From Martinezella rhizogenes (GTDB lineage: Bacteria; Pseudomonadota; Alphaproteobacteria; Rhizobiales; Rhizobiaceae), in contig NZ_JUHG01000011.1 in assembly GCF_000799715.1 (NCBI RefSeq), forward strand, positions 1,178,001 to 1,242,000: DNA of 64,000 nt, in the 5' to 3' direction. Shown here in pieces: positions 19,052 to 28,236 of this stretch. Position 1 is the first letter of the stretch. Each line of letters starts with the position of its first letter. The position numbers were made by a program, and so were the translations under genes. Below the pieces are notes generated by a model that was not told the DNA's origin, did no database searches, and worked only from the letters and a program-made list of their open reading frames with translations.

Positions 19052-20341
19052 TCAGGAACCCTTGCCGCCGCACTTGCCAGTGGCAACGTTGAAGTTGCCG
19101 CAGTTCATTGGCAGGCGCCAATCCGAGATCAGATCCTTGCTGTCGGGCAGAAAGTCGGACCATTCGTCGCCGACGACTTCCGGGGTCTGCGAGACGATGT
19201 CGAACTGGCCGTTATCCTGCACTTCGCCGATTAGCACCGGCTTGGTGATGTAATGGTTCGGCATCATGGTCGCGTAGCCGCCCGAGAGGTTCGGAACCGA
19301 GACGCCGACGAGCGCGTCGATCACCTTGTCCGGATCGGTCGTGCCGGCCTTTTCGACAGCCTTCACCCACATGTTGAAGCCGATATAGGCGGCCTCCATC
19401 GGGTCATTGGTGACTCGCTTTTCGTCCTTGGTGTAGACGTGCCATTCCTTGATGAAGGCGGCATTGGCAGGCGTGTCGACAGACTGGAAATAGTTCCAGG
19501 CGGCGAGATGGCCGACCAGCGGCTTGGTGTCGACGCCGGCCAGTTCCTCTTCGCCGACCGAGAAGGCGACGACCGGAATGTCTTCCGCCTTGACGCCCTG
19601 GTTGCCGAGTTCCTTATAGAAGGGAACGTTGGCATCGCCGTTGATGGTGGAGACGACAGCGGTCTTCTTGCCGGCGGCGCCGAAGGCCTTGATCTTCGAG
19701 ACTTCCGTCTGCCAGTCGGAGAAACCGAACGGCGTGTAGTTGGTGATGATGTCCTCGTCCTTGACGCCCTTGGACTTCAGATAGGCTTCGAGGACCTTAT
19801 TGGTGGTGCGCGGATAGACGTAGTCGGTGCCTTCGAGCACCCAGCGCTGCACGCCTTCGTTTTTCATCAGGTAGTCGACGGCGGGGATCGCCTGCTGGTT
19901 CGGAGCAGCGCCCGTGTAGAAGACATTGCGCTCGGACTCTTCGCCTTCGAACTGGACGGGATAGAACAGGATCGAGTCCAGTTCCTTGAACACCGGCAAC
20001 ACGGACTTGCGCGACACCGAGGTCCAGCAGCCGAATACGGCCGATACCTTGTCCTTCTGGATAAGCTCGCGCGCCTTTTCGGCAAACAGCGGCCAATCGG
20101 AGGCCGGATCGACGACGACGGGCTCGAGCTTCTTGCCGAGAACGCCGCCCTTCTTGTTCTGCTCGTCGATGAGCATCAGCATGGCGTCTTTCAGCGTCGT
20201 TTCCGAAATCGCCATGGTGCCCGAAAGCGAATGGAGAACACCGACCTTGATGGTGTCGTCGGCAGCAAAGGCTCCATGGAATGCCGTTGTCGACATGATG
20301 GCGCCCAAAAGTGCGCCGGAGACGAGAGTCTTCAATTTCAT
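19052..20341 (-). CDS. urtA: urea ABC transporter substrate-binding protein UrtA
   Basis: 429 residues. The signal peptide 'MKLKTLVSGALLGAIMSTTA' is followed by the mature 'ADDTIKVGVLHSLSGTMAIS', the standard UrtA opening. Also typical are 'VFGCWTSVSRKSVLPVFKEL' and 'EGTDYVYPRTTNKVLEAYL'. GAGGGGAA is well placed before the ATG at 20341; a longer frame to 20437 lacks this. It is the first gene of the urea block and diverges from the permease-histidine kinase gene across a 229-base control region. Confidence 0.96.
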   Translation of the reverse strand: MKLKTLVSGALLGAIMSTTAFHGAFAADDTIKVGVLHSLSGTMAISETTLKDAMLMLIDEQNKKGGVLGKKLEPVVVDPASDWPLFAEKARELIQKDKVSAVFGCWTSVSRKSVLPVFKELDSILFYPVQFEGEESERNVFYTGAAPNQQAIPAVDYLMKNEGVQRWVLEGTDYVYPRTTNKVLEAYLKSKGVKDEDIITNYTPFGFSDWQTEVSKIKAFGAAGKKTAVVSTINGDANVPFYKELGNQGVKAEDIPVVAFSVGEEELAGVDTKPLVGHLAAWNYFQSVDTPANAAFIKEWHVYTKDEKRVTNDPMEAAYIGFNMWVKAVEKAGTTDPDKVIDALVGVSVPNLSGGYATMMPNHYITKPVLIGEVQDNGQFDIVSQTPEVVGDEWSDFLPDSKDLISDWRLPMNCGNFNVATGKCGGKGS

Positions 20342-20570
20342 CTGTAGTTCCCCTCTTTTTATCTGCCGCAACGGCTCGTAAATGAAGATTAACCGTTGCC
20401 TGCCCGGAATATCCGGCAGCACCGGGGGAAACCACATACGTAATATGACGTAGACGCCGGGGCGAAATGTGCAGTTTATGCCACTCTCATCCCCTTAAGC
20501 GCCGTATCGATCCGTGTTACGACATCTCTGGGCCGCCGGAATACTGTGGCGGAACTGCTGAAGGGTAAGC
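20342..20570. promoter_or_regulatory. Divergent control region urtA / permease-kinase
   Basis: 229 bases between two divergent starts. It must hold both promoters. The clearest signal is the inverted repeat TACGT-N6-ACGTA at 20437-20452, about 96 bases before urtA and 119 before the kinase gene. It is a plausible binding site for the LuxR-type regulator encoded at 23953-24876. Confidence 0.6.
20437..20452. promoter_or_regulatory. Candidate operator TACGT-N6-ACGTA
   Basis: Two 5-base arms in perfect inverted orientation around 6 bases, in the middle of the divergent region. The size suits a dimeric NarL/FixJ-type helix-turn-helix. Function is inferred. Confidence 0.45.
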
Positions 20571-23500
20571 ATGGCAGCGCGGCAACGCATCATTCCGGTA
20601 AGACGCGAATATAACCGCTGGGTCGCGAACCAGACGCTGGAAGACTATGCCCTGCGCTTCACCGCCAAGAGCGCCCGGCAATTCTCCTCGCAGCGCATCT
20701 CGCAGACGGCGATCGGCGCCATTTCGTTCCTGGCGCTGGAGGCGATCGGCGGCGCCATCACGCTTTCCTACGGCACGACCAACGCCTTCTACGCCATCAT
20801 TGTCGCCAGCATCGCCATGCTGGCGATCGGCCTGCCGATCAGCCGCTATGCCATCCGCCACGGCGTCGACATCGATCTGCTAACCCGCGGCGCGAGCTTC
20901 GGCTATATAGGCTCGACCATCACCTCGCTGATCTATGCCAGCTTCACCTTCATGCTGTTTGCCATCGAGGCGTCGATTATGTCGGGCGCGCTGGAGCTGA
21001 CGCTCGGTATCCCCTTATGGATCGGCTATATCATCAGCGCCGTCATGGTCATCCCGCTGGTCACGCACGGGGTCAGCCTGATCAGCCGGTTCCAACTGCT
21101 GACCCAGCCGTTCTGGATCGTCCTCAATATCCTGCCCTTCATCTTCATTGCCTTTTCCGATTGGGGGAAATTCGATCTCTGGCGGGCTTTCGCGGGCATC
21201 CATCATGCCTCGGGCGTGCCCGGGAGTGCTGCTCCCTTCAATCTCGTGGAATTCGGCGCGGCATCCGCCGTTATCCTCGCGTTGATGTCACAGATCGGCG
21301 AGCAGGCCGACTTTCTGCGCTTCCTGCCGCCGGAAGGTCATCGCAAATGGCGCCATCGCCTGGTGATCTTTCTTGCCGGACCGGGATGGGTCATCATCGG
21401 CGCGCCGAAGCTGCTGGCCGGCTCGTTTCTCGTCGTCCTGACCTTGAGCTCGGGCGTGCCCGCCGATCGCGCCGCCGATCCGGCGCAGATGTACCTCACC
21501 GCTTTCGGTTACATGATCCCCTGGCACAATGCGGCACTGCTGCTGATGGTTGCCTTCGTGATGATCTCGCAGTTGAAGATCAATGTGATGAACGCCTATG
21601 CCGGGTCGCTCGCGTGGTCGAATTTCTTCTCCCGGTTGACCCATAGTCATCCCGGCCGCGTCATCTGGCTGATCTTCAACGTCGCCATCGCGCTACTTTT
21701 GATGGAACTCGGCATCTACAAGCTGCTGGAGGAGACGCTCGGCATCTTCTCGATCATCGCGATGGCGTGGCTCTGCACCATCTCCGCCGACCTCTTCATC
21801 AACAAGCCGCTCGGCCTTGCCCCGCCCGGCATCGAGTTCAAGCGCGCCCATCTCTACGACATCAACCCGGTCGGACTAGGCGCCATGGCACTCTCGGCGA
21901 CGATCTCGCTGATCGCCCATTTCGGCGTTTTCGGCGCGGTCGCCGCCTCGCTCGCCCCTTTCATCACCCTGATCGTCGCACTGATCACCTCGCCCGCCAT
22001 CGCCTGGGCCACCAAGGGTAAGTTCTATCTCGCCCGCAAGCCGCGCCAGAGCTGGAAGAACCTCAGCACCATCACCTGCTCGATCTGCGAACATCCCTTC
22101 GAGCCGGAGGACATGGCCTGGTGCCCGGCCTATGCCGCGCCGATCTGCTCGCTCTGCTGCTCGCTCGACAGCCGCTGCCACGATATGTGCAAGCCAAAGG
22201 CACGGCTTAACACGCAGATCGGCACCGTCGCCAAGACGTTGCTACCGGCAACCATCGTCGCCAAGCTCGCCACCCGGCTCGGTCGCTACGGCATCGCCGT
22301 TGCCCTGGCGCTGACGGCCGTGGGTGCTATCCTCGCGATGATCGCGCATCAGGTCGGCTCGGCCTTGCCCGAGACCGCGCAGGTGGTCGACCGCACCATC
22401 CTGATCGTCTTCTTCGTCTTCGCCGTCATCGCCGGCGTTGTCTGCTGGTTCTATGTACTCGCCCATGACAGCCGCGTCGTTGCCGAGGAGGAGTCCTCCC
22501 GCCAGAACACGCTGCTGCTGAAGGAAATCGCAGCGCACAAGAAGACGGACGCCGCTTTGCAGAGCGCCAAGGAGGCGGCTGAAGCGGCGAATCGCGCCAA
22601 GAGCCGCTACGTCGTCGGCCTCAGCCACGAATTGCGCACGCCGCTCAACGCCGTGCTTGGCTACGCCCAGATCCTCGAGCGCGACGAGACGATCCCCGCG
22701 CCACGGCAATCCTCGCTGAAGGTCATCCGTCGCAGCGCCGAACACCTGTCGGGGCTAATCGACGGGCTGCTGGATATTTCCAAGATCGAGGCCGGCCGCC
22801 TGCAGGTCTATTCCAACGAAATCAACATCAAGGACTTTCTCGACCAGATCGTCGACATGTTCCGCCCGCAGGCGCAGGCCAAGGGTCTTGTCTTCGTTTA
22901 TGAACCCACCGCCGCCCTGCCCGACTATGTCCGCACCGACGAAAAGCGGTTGCGACAGATCCTCGTCAACCTGCTTTCCAATGCCATCAAGTTCACCGAT
23001 ACGGGCAGCGTTCGTTTCGAGGTCGGTTATCGCAGCCAGGTCGCGACCTTCACCATTACCGATACAGGCCGCGGTATTGCCGAGAAGGACCTCACCCGCA
23101 TCTACGAGCCGTTCCAGCGCGGCGAGGCCGAGAGCATCCGTCCAATGCCGGGCCTCGGCCTTGGGCTGACCATCACACAACTGCTCACCAACACGCTCGG
23201 CGGCGAGATTGCCGTTGTCAGCGAGAAGGACAAGGGTTCGACTTTCAAGGTGCGCCTGATGCTGTCGGCGGTGCTCCGGCCGATGAAGCCGCCGGCGCAG
23301 GAGCAGCGGATCGTCAGCTATGAAGGCCCACGCCGCACCATCGTCGTCGTCGATGACAACGAGGACCATCGCGAACTGATGCGCGAGGTGCTGTCGCCGC
23401 TCGATTTCATCGTGCTCACGGCCGCCGGCGGACCGGACTGTTTGACGCTGATCGAGGGTATCAAACCCGATCTTTTCCTCGTCGATATCTCCATGCCGGG

Positions 23501-23960
23501 CATGAACGGCTGGCAACTGGTCTCGCGGCTGAGGGAAAGCAGCCAAATGGCGCCGATCCTGATGCTGTCGGCCAATATCGGCGATGGCGCCGCCGCCAAC
23601 GACAGCGATGACCGTCATAATGACGCCATCGCCAAGCCGATCGATATCCGCCAGCTTCGCGATAAGCTTGCCCTGCATCTCGGCCTGAAATGGGTCTATG
23701 CCCATGCCTCCGCACCGGTCCTGCCCAAGCCGCCTCTGCCGATGAGGAGCCCGGGGATAGAGCAGGTGCGCGAGTTGATACGGCTCGGTGAAATCGGCTA
23801 TGTCAGGGGGATCGAGGCGAAGCTCGCGGACCTTGCCAAGCTGGATGAGAACCAACCCTTCACCGATGCCTTGCGCACCTATGTCCAGGCCTTCAACCTC
23901 GACGGCTTCCTGGATTTCCTGAGCAAATTCGACAACGAAAAGGTAGAACCGATTGGCTGA
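20571..23960 (+). CDS. hybrid histidine kinase with NCS1-permease-like sensor domain
   Basis: 1129 residues. Residues ~25-485 form a polytopic domain resembling NCS1 (cytosine/allantoin/uracil) permeases: 'QRISQTAIGAISFLALEAIG' and 'ISQLKINVMNAYAGSLAWSN'. Residues 503-540 are a Cys-rich cluster (C503, C506, C518, C526, C529, C530, C536, C540). Two more membrane helices lie at ~570-630 and a short coiled coil at 635-675. The HisKA box 'GLSHELRTPLNAVLGY' has H686. The HATPase boxes are 'NLLSNAIKFTD', 'DTGRGIA' and 'GLGLGLTITQ'. A C-terminal receiver follows, with D972 in 'LFLVDISMPGMNG'. It diverges from urtA and overlaps the downstream regulator gene. I infer that it senses a urea-cycle or purine/pyrimidine-type ligand. 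Confidence 0.9.
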   Translation: MAARQRIIPVRREYNRWVANQTLEDYALRFTAKSARQFSSQRISQTAIGAISFLALEAIGGAITLSYGTTNAFYAIIVASIAMLAIGLPISRYAIRHGVDIDLLTRGASFGYIGSTITSLIYASFTFMLFAIEASIMSGALELTLGIPLWIGYIISAVMVIPLVTHGVSLISRFQLLTQPFWIVLNILPFIFIAFSDWGKFDLWRAFAGIHHASGVPGSAAPFNLVEFGAASAVILALMSQIGEQADFLRFLPPEGHRKWRHRLVIFLAGPGWVIIGAPKLLAGSFLVVLTLSSGVPADRAADPAQMYLTAFGYMIPWHNAALLLMVAFVMISQLKINVMNAYAGSLAWSNFFSRLTHSHPGRVIWLIFNVAIALLLMELGIYKLLEETLGIFSIIAMAWLCTISADLFINKPLGLAPPGIEFKRAHLYDINPVGLGAMALSATISLIAHFGVFGAVAASLAPFITLIVALITSPAIAWATKGKFYLARKPRQSWKNLSTITCSICEHPFEPEDMAWCPAYAAPICSLCCSLDSRCHDMCKPKARLNTQIGTVAKTLLPATIVAKLATRLGRYGIAVALALTAVGAILAMIAHQVGSALPETAQVVDRTILIVFFVFAVIAGVVCWFYVLAHDSRVVAEEESSRQNTLLLKEIAAHKKTDAALQSAKEAAEAANRAKSRYVVGLSHELRTPLNAVLGYAQILERDETIPAPRQSSLKVIRRSAEHLSGLIDGLLDISKIEAGRLQVYSNEINIKDFLDQIVDMFRPQAQAKGLVFVYEPTAALPDYVRTDEKRLRQILVNLLSNAIKFTDTGSVRFEVGYRSQVATFTITDTGRGIAEKDLTRIYEPFQRGEAESIRPMPGLGLGLTITQLLTNTLGGEIAVVSEKDKGSTFKVRLMLSAVLRPMKPPAQEQRIVSYEGPRRTIVVVDDNEDHRELMREVLSPLDFIVLTAAGGPDCLTLIEGIKPDLFLVDISMPGMNGWQLVSRLRESSQMAPILMLSANIGDGAAANDSDDRHNDAIAKPIDIRQLRDKLALHLGLKWVYAHASAPVLPKPPLPMRSPGIEQVRELIRLGEIGYVRGIEAKLADLAKLDENQPFTDALRTYVQAFNLDGFLDFLSKFDNEKVEPIG

Positions 23961-24876
23961 GCCCGCCCTTCCCCGCGATATAGTCTTGCTGGTAGACGAT
24001 TCGCCGGAGGCACTCGGGTTCCTGACCGATGCCCTGGAACAGTCAGGCTTCTCCGTGCTGATCGCCACGTCGGGATCGGCAGCGCTGAACATTGTCGAGC
24101 GGATCACACCGGACCTGATCCTGCTCGATGCCGTCATGCCGTCCATGGATGGTTTCGAGACCTGCCGGCGGCTGAAGGCCAATGCCGGCGTCGCCCAGAT
24201 CCCGGTCATCTTCATGACTGGGCTGACCGAGACCGAACATGTGGTGCATGCGCTGGAATCCGGTGGGGTCGACTATCTCTCCAAGCCGATCAACGTCGAT
24301 GAGCTGCGCGCTCGCATCCGTGTCCACCTGCGCAACGCCCGCTCCGCCCAAAGCGCCCGGGTGGCGCTCGATGCCGCCGGGCGGCATCTGCTGGCGGTCA
24401 AGGGCGATGGCGCGATCCATTGGTCGACGCCGCAGGCAACCCGCCTGATCAACGCCGCCACCGGCAGCGACGACGGACTAGAGCTGGTCGTGAAACATAT
24501 CGCCGCCTTCATGGCCGAGCGCGCGCGGCTGGGCCCGGCGCGCGACAACCTGGTCTCGATCAGCAATGGCGGCCAGGCCGCCCTGCAATTCTCATTTCTC
24601 GGCGCCATCGGCCCGGACGAATATCTCTTCCGTCTGACCGCCACCAACCAGCGCGCCGACGACGGCGTATTACGCCAGCATTTCTCGCTCACCCAGCGCG
24701 AATCCGAAGTGCTGCTGTGGATCGCCAAGGGCAAATCCAACCGCGACATCGGCGAAATTCTCGGGCTCTCCGCAAGGACGGTGAACAAGCATCTGGAACA
24801 GATCTATGTGAAGCTCGGCGTCGAGAACCGCGCCTCCGCCGCCGTCAAGGCGGCGCATGTGCTGCATGAGATCTGA
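23953..24876 (+). CDS. response regulator, REC plus LuxR-type HTH
   Basis: 307 residues from a TTG start that overlaps the last 8 bases of the kinase gene, so translation is coupled. The receiver is residues 8-125, with acidic pocket 'LLVDDSPEA', phospho-acceptor D59 in 'LILLDAVMPSMDG' and Lys in 'YLSKPINVDEL'. A linker of ~110 residues (130-235) resembles no domain I can name. The C-terminal LuxR/NarL HTH is 'LTQRESEVLLWIAKGKSNRD' followed by 'LGLSARTVNKHLEQIYVKL'. As cognate regulator of the permease-kinase it is the natural candidate to control urt/ure across the divergent region. Confidence 0.92.
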   Translation: MAEPALPRDIVLLVDDSPEALGFLTDALEQSGFSVLIATSGSAALNIVERITPDLILLDAVMPSMDGFETCRRLKANAGVAQIPVIFMTGLTETEHVVHALESGGVDYLSKPINVDELRARIRVHLRNARSAQSARVALDAAGRHLLAVKGDGAIHWSTPQATRLINAATGSDDGLELVVKHIAAFMAERARLGPARDNLVSISNGGQAALQFSFLGAIGPDEYLFRLTATNQRADDGVLRQHFSLTQRESEVLLWIAKGKSNRDIGEILGLSARTVNKHLEQIYVKLGVENRASAAVKAAHVLHEI

Positions 24877-24899
24877 TTAAGACCATTCTTCCCAACCAA

Positions 24900-24928
24900 A
24901 CGAAAGAAGCCCGGCCAATGGCCGGGCT
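24900..24928 (-). terminator. Terminator for the livK-type gene
   Basis: A 9-bp stem (24908-24916 with 24920-24928, AGCCCGGCC / GGCCGGGCT) and a 3-base loop; on the minus strand it is followed by a T-rich TTCTTTCG stretch. It lies 41 bases after the livK stop. Confidence 0.8.
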
Positions 24929-24969
24929 CCCTAAATCGAACACAGCGCCGAAAACCGGCGTCGTGAAGA

Positions 24970-26091
24970 TTACTTCGAGATTTCGTCGTAGGTGTACTTG
25001 CCGTCCGAACCCTTGGACCACTTGTACATGACGTAGTCCGGACGGGTGATGTCGCCCTTCGCATTGAAGCCGAGTTCGCCGATGGCGGTCTTGAACGGAC
25101 CCTTTGCCTTCAGCGCGTCTGCAACTGCCATCGGGTCGTTGGAACCCGCAGCCTTGGCGGCGTCGGCAATGACCTGCACGGCGGAGTAGGCGTAGAGCGT
25201 GTAGCCTTCCGGCTCGTAGCCTGCAGCGCGGAACTTGGCGACGAGATCGACAGAAGCCGGGTTCTTGCGCGGATCCGGAGCGAAGGTCATCAGCGTGCCG
25301 TCAACGGCGTCGCCGGCGATCGAAGCCAGCTCGTTCGAGACGATGCCGTCACCGGACATGAAGTGAGCCTTGACACCCTGGTCGGCCAACTGACGCAGGA
25401 TCAGGCCGGCTTCGGTGTGCAGACCGCCGTAGTAGACGAAATCGACGCCGGCGTCCTTCATCTTGGCGATGAGGGCCGAGTAGTCCTTGTCGCCAGGAGT
25501 GATGCCTTCATACATGACTTCCTTCACGCCAGCGGCGTTGAGGTTCTTCTTGGTTTCGTCGGCAAGGCCCTGGCCATAGGGGGTCTTGTCGTGAACGACG
25601 GCAACCTTGGCGCCCTTGAAGTTGTCGGCGATGTACTTGCCGGCGACTGCACCCTGCTGGTCGTCGCGACCGCAGGTACGGAAGGTGTTCCACAGGCCGC
25701 GCTCTGTGAAGGTCGGATTGGTCGAGGCAGGGGTGATCTGAAGGATACCGTTTTCGGCGTAGACTTCCGAAGCCGGAATGGAAACACCCGAGTTGAAGTG
25801 ACCGACCACGAACTTCACGCCGTCAGCGACGAACTTGTTGGCAACCGAAACGCCCTGCTTGGCGTCGGAAACGTCGTCGCCGAGTTCGAGCTTGAGCTTT
25901 TCGCCATTGATGCCGCCGGCTGCATTGATGTCGGCAACAGCCTGTTCAGCACCCTTCTGGAGCTGAGCACCGAAGGCAGCATTCGGGCCAGTCAACGGAC
26001 CGCCGACGCCAAGGAGAATGTCAGCCTTCGCAACGCCGCTGAAAGCGATCATCGCCGACAGAGCCACGGCCGACATGAGATACTTCTTCAT
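24970..26091 (-). CDS. livK: branched-chain amino acid ABC transporter, binding protein
   Basis: 373 residues. The signal peptide '[19 protein letters not shown]' ends with 'VAKA', then '[20 protein letters not shown]'. It is a LivK/BraC-type periplasmic protein for Leu/Ile/Val, possibly wider, as rhizobial Bra systems accept many amino acids. Conserved '[20 protein letters not shown]' and '[20 protein letters not shown]' segments form the ligand lobes. It is the last gene downstream of livHMGF, separated by a small membrane protein gene and a 166-base gap that may carry its own promoter. Confidence 0.93.
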   Translation of the reverse strand: MKKYLMSAVALSAMIAFSGVAKADILLGVGGPLTGPNAAFGAQLQKGAEQAVADINAAGGINGEKLKLELGDDVSDAKQGVSVANKFVADGVKFVVGHFNSGVSIPASEVYAENGILQITPASTNPTFTERGLWNTFRTCGRDDQQGAVAGKYIADNFKGAKVAVVHDKTPYGQGLADETKKNLNAAGVKEVMYEGITPGDKDYSALIAKMKDAGVDFVYYGGLHTEAGLILRQLADQGVKAHFMSGDGIVSNELASIAGDAVDGTLMTFAPDPRKNPASVDLVAKFRAAGYEPEGYTLYAYSAVQVIADAAKAAGSNDPMAVADALKAKGPFKTAIGELGFNAKGDITRPDYVMYKWSKGSDGKYTYDEISK

Positions 26092-26257
26092 ATTGTTACT
26101 CCCAATTTTTTAAGCGGGTTCCGTTTGCTCGCCCTGCGCAATACCCACCAACCATCGCGCCGGTATATTTTTATTCCAAAGTCCGGAAAGCACGATCCCC
26201 AAAATAGTCGAGCATTTCCAGTCTAGTGTCCAAACTGTGCCTAGTTTCGACGCGGTG

Positions 26258-26611
26258 TCAATTCTTCTTCTTCCATGAGAAGGCCGAGGTCTTTTCATAG
26301 AGCCAGTAATAATTGTTCACCATCTGGTCCGTGCGCCGGTAACGATATCCTGCGGTGGCGAAGATCAGCAGAAGAACCACGTCGACAATATAGTTGAGAA
26401 GGTCGAATACCGGTCCGTTGAACAGCGCGTGATGCAGGAACTGCAGCGCAAGCCCGATCATGAACGTATAGATGACCGCCAATGGATAGGAGTTCCAGTT
26501 GGACGCCACGGCGCGGCCGGCGCGCCATGCGGTCCAGAAACCCAGGAGCACGATGACCGCGCGGATGACTATGCGCCCGCCGGTATCGCTGTCGATGAAA
26601 AGTCCCTGCAT
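26258..26611 (-). CDS. small membrane protein embedded in the liv locus
   Basis: 117 residues with three hydrophobic segments (about 13-33, 43-63 and 68-88) and a Lys-rich C-terminus 'SWKKKN'. The sequence between the helices, 'LALQFLHHALFNGPVFDLLN', has a His pair. It sits 24 bases after livF and before livK, a position I associate with liv loci of Rhizobiales. I believe the family is catalogued as a DUF (possibly DUF6867) but am not certain. A role as accessory to the Liv transporter is inferred from position only. Confidence 0.75.
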   Translation of the reverse strand: MQGLFIDSDTGGRIVIRAVIVLLGFWTAWRAGRAVASNWNSYPLAVIYTFMIGLALQFLHHALFNGPVFDLLNYIVDVVLLLIFATAGYRYRRTDQMVNNYYWLYEKTSAFSWKKKN

Positions 26612-26635
26612 ATCAAATTCTCCGCGAAACGGGGC

Positions 26636-27364
26636 TCAATGATGGCCACCTTCGAGATAAGCGGCGCGCACTTCTGGATTGGCAAGCAATTCCCTCCCCG
26701 AGCCGCTCATCGTCACTCGGCCATTGACCATGACATAACCTCGATCGGACAGCTTCAGCGCCGCAAAGGCGTTCTGCTCGACAAGGAAGACAGTCAATCC
26801 CTGGGTCTTGTTCAAAACCTTGATGGCCTCGAAGATGCCCTTGACGATCAGCGGCGCAAGACCCAGCGAGGGTTCGTCGAGCAAGAGCAGCTTCGGGCGC
26901 GCCATCAGCGCGCGGCCGATCGACAACATCTGCTGCTCACCGCCCGACAACGTGCCGCCGCGCTGCGACTGGCGCTCCTTCAGACGCGGGAACAGGGTGA
27001 AGATCTTCTCGACGTCCTCATTGAAATATTTGAGCTTGTCGAGGCTCGCGCCCATCTGCAGGTTTTCATAGACTGTCATGCGCGGGAAGATGCGTCGCCC
27101 TTCCGGCGACTGCGCGATGCGCAGCCGGGCGATCTCATGCGTCGGCATGCGGGTAATGTCGCGGCCATCGAAGGTCACCGAACCACTGCGGGCCTGCGGG
27201 CTGCCGCAGATCGTCATCATCAGCGTCGACTTGCCAGCGCCGTTGGCGCCAATCAGGCTGACGATTTCGCCGCTGTTGACTTCGACATTGACGCCGGCAA
27301 GAGCGCGGATATTGCCATAATAGGTTTCGACGCCGTCAACTTTCAGAAGCGGTTGGCCCGTCAT
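26636..27364 (-). CDS. livF: branched-chain amino acid ABC transporter ATPase LivF
   Basis: 242 residues. Walker A is 'GANGAGKSTLMMTICG', the signature is 'LSGGEQQMLSIGRALMARPK', and Walker B is 'LLLLDEPSLGLAP', all canonical for LivF. Its start overlaps the end of livG by one base. It energises transport with LivG. Confidence 0.96.
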   Translation of the reverse strand: MTGQPLLKVDGVETYYGNIRALAGVNVEVNSGEIVSLIGANGAGKSTLMMTICGSPQARSGSVTFDGRDITRMPTHEIARLRIAQSPEGRRIFPRMTVYENLQMGASLDKLKYFNEDVEKIFTLFPRLKERQSQRGGTLSGGEQQMLSIGRALMARPKLLLLDEPSLGLAPLIVKGIFEAIKVLNKTQGLTVFLVEQNAFAALKLSDRGYVMVNGRVTMSGSGRELLANPEVRAAYLEGGHH

Positions 27365-28236
27365 CAGTGTTCACCCTCCTGGAGGTGCTCGACTTCGGCG
27401 ATGACCTCTTCCACTTCTTCATCCTCGACGCCGAGATAGGCCGCAATCACTCTTGGATCGTTTTTGACCTGGTCCGGCGTGCCGTCGGCAATCTTCTGTC
27501 CGTATTCAAGCACGACCACATGATCGGAGATTTCCATCACCACCGACATGTCATGTTCGATCAGCAGGATCGACGTGCCGGCATCCTTGCGGATATTGCG
27601 AAGGAACTCGTTGAGCACCAGCGATTCGCGCGGGTTGAGACCCGCGGCCGGCTCATCCAGGCACAAAAGTTCCGGGCCGGTGCACATGGCGCGGGCGATT
27701 TCCAGGCGGCGCTGCGCACCATAGGGCAGATCGCCGGCCGGATCGTCGGCGCGATCGATGAGATCGGCCTTCTCAAGCCAGAAACGCGCCAGCTCAATCG
27801 CATTCTTGGCTTCAGCGCGATATTTGCCGATACCGAGCAGACCGAGGATCGTGTAGCCGGACGCCTTCATCAGTTTGTTGTGCTGCGCCACCAGGAGATT
27901 CTCGAGCACCGTCAGGCCCGAGAACAGACGGATATTCTGGAACGTACGCGCCACCTTGGCTTCGCGGGTGATCCGGAAATCCGGCAGCCGCTCCAGGAGA
28001 TACTCCTTGCCGCTCTTCTGATGGAGCGTGATCATCCCCATCGTCGGCTTGTAGAAACCGGTGATGCAGTTGAACACGGTCGTCTTGCCTGCACCGTTCG
28101 GTCCGATCAGCGCGGTAATGTCGCCGCGCTTGGCCTCGAAGGAGAAGTCGTTGATGGCCATCAGGCCGCCGAAGCGCATCGAGAGATGTTCGACCCTTAG
28201 CAGGATGTCGTCAGGGGTTGCGGTCACAGCGTTCAT
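27364..28236 (-). CDS. livG: branched-chain amino acid ABC transporter ATPase LivG
   Basis: 290 residues. Walker A is 'GPNGAGKTTVFNCITG', the signature is 'LPYGAQRRLEIARAM', and Walker B is 'LLCLDEPAAGLNPRE'. The acidic C-terminal tail 'GVEDEEVEEVIAEVEHLQEG' is longer than in E. coli LivG and is probably a regulatory or unstructured extension. It overlaps livM and livF by single bases. Confidence 0.96.
   Translation of the reverse strand: MNAVTATPDDILLRVEHLSMRFGGLMAINDFSFEAKRGDITALIGPNGAGKTTVFNCITGFYKPTMGMITLHQKSGKEYLLERLPDFRITREAKVARTFQNIRLFSGLTVLENLLVAQHNKLMKASGYTILGLLGIGKYRAEAKNAIELARFWLEKADLIDRADDPAGDLPYGAQRRLEIARAMCTGPELLCLDEPAAGLNPRESLVLNEFLRNIRKDAGTSILLIEHDMSVVMEISDHVVVLEYGQKIADGTPDQVKNDPRVIAAYLGVEDEEVEEVIAEVEHLQEGEH

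Noticed and set aside
20470..20483. Sigma-54-like TGGCAT...TGCA on the minus strand before urtA
   Set aside because: GG and GC elements are 8 bases apart instead of 10, and the bases before GC do not fit; not a usable -24/-12 promoter.
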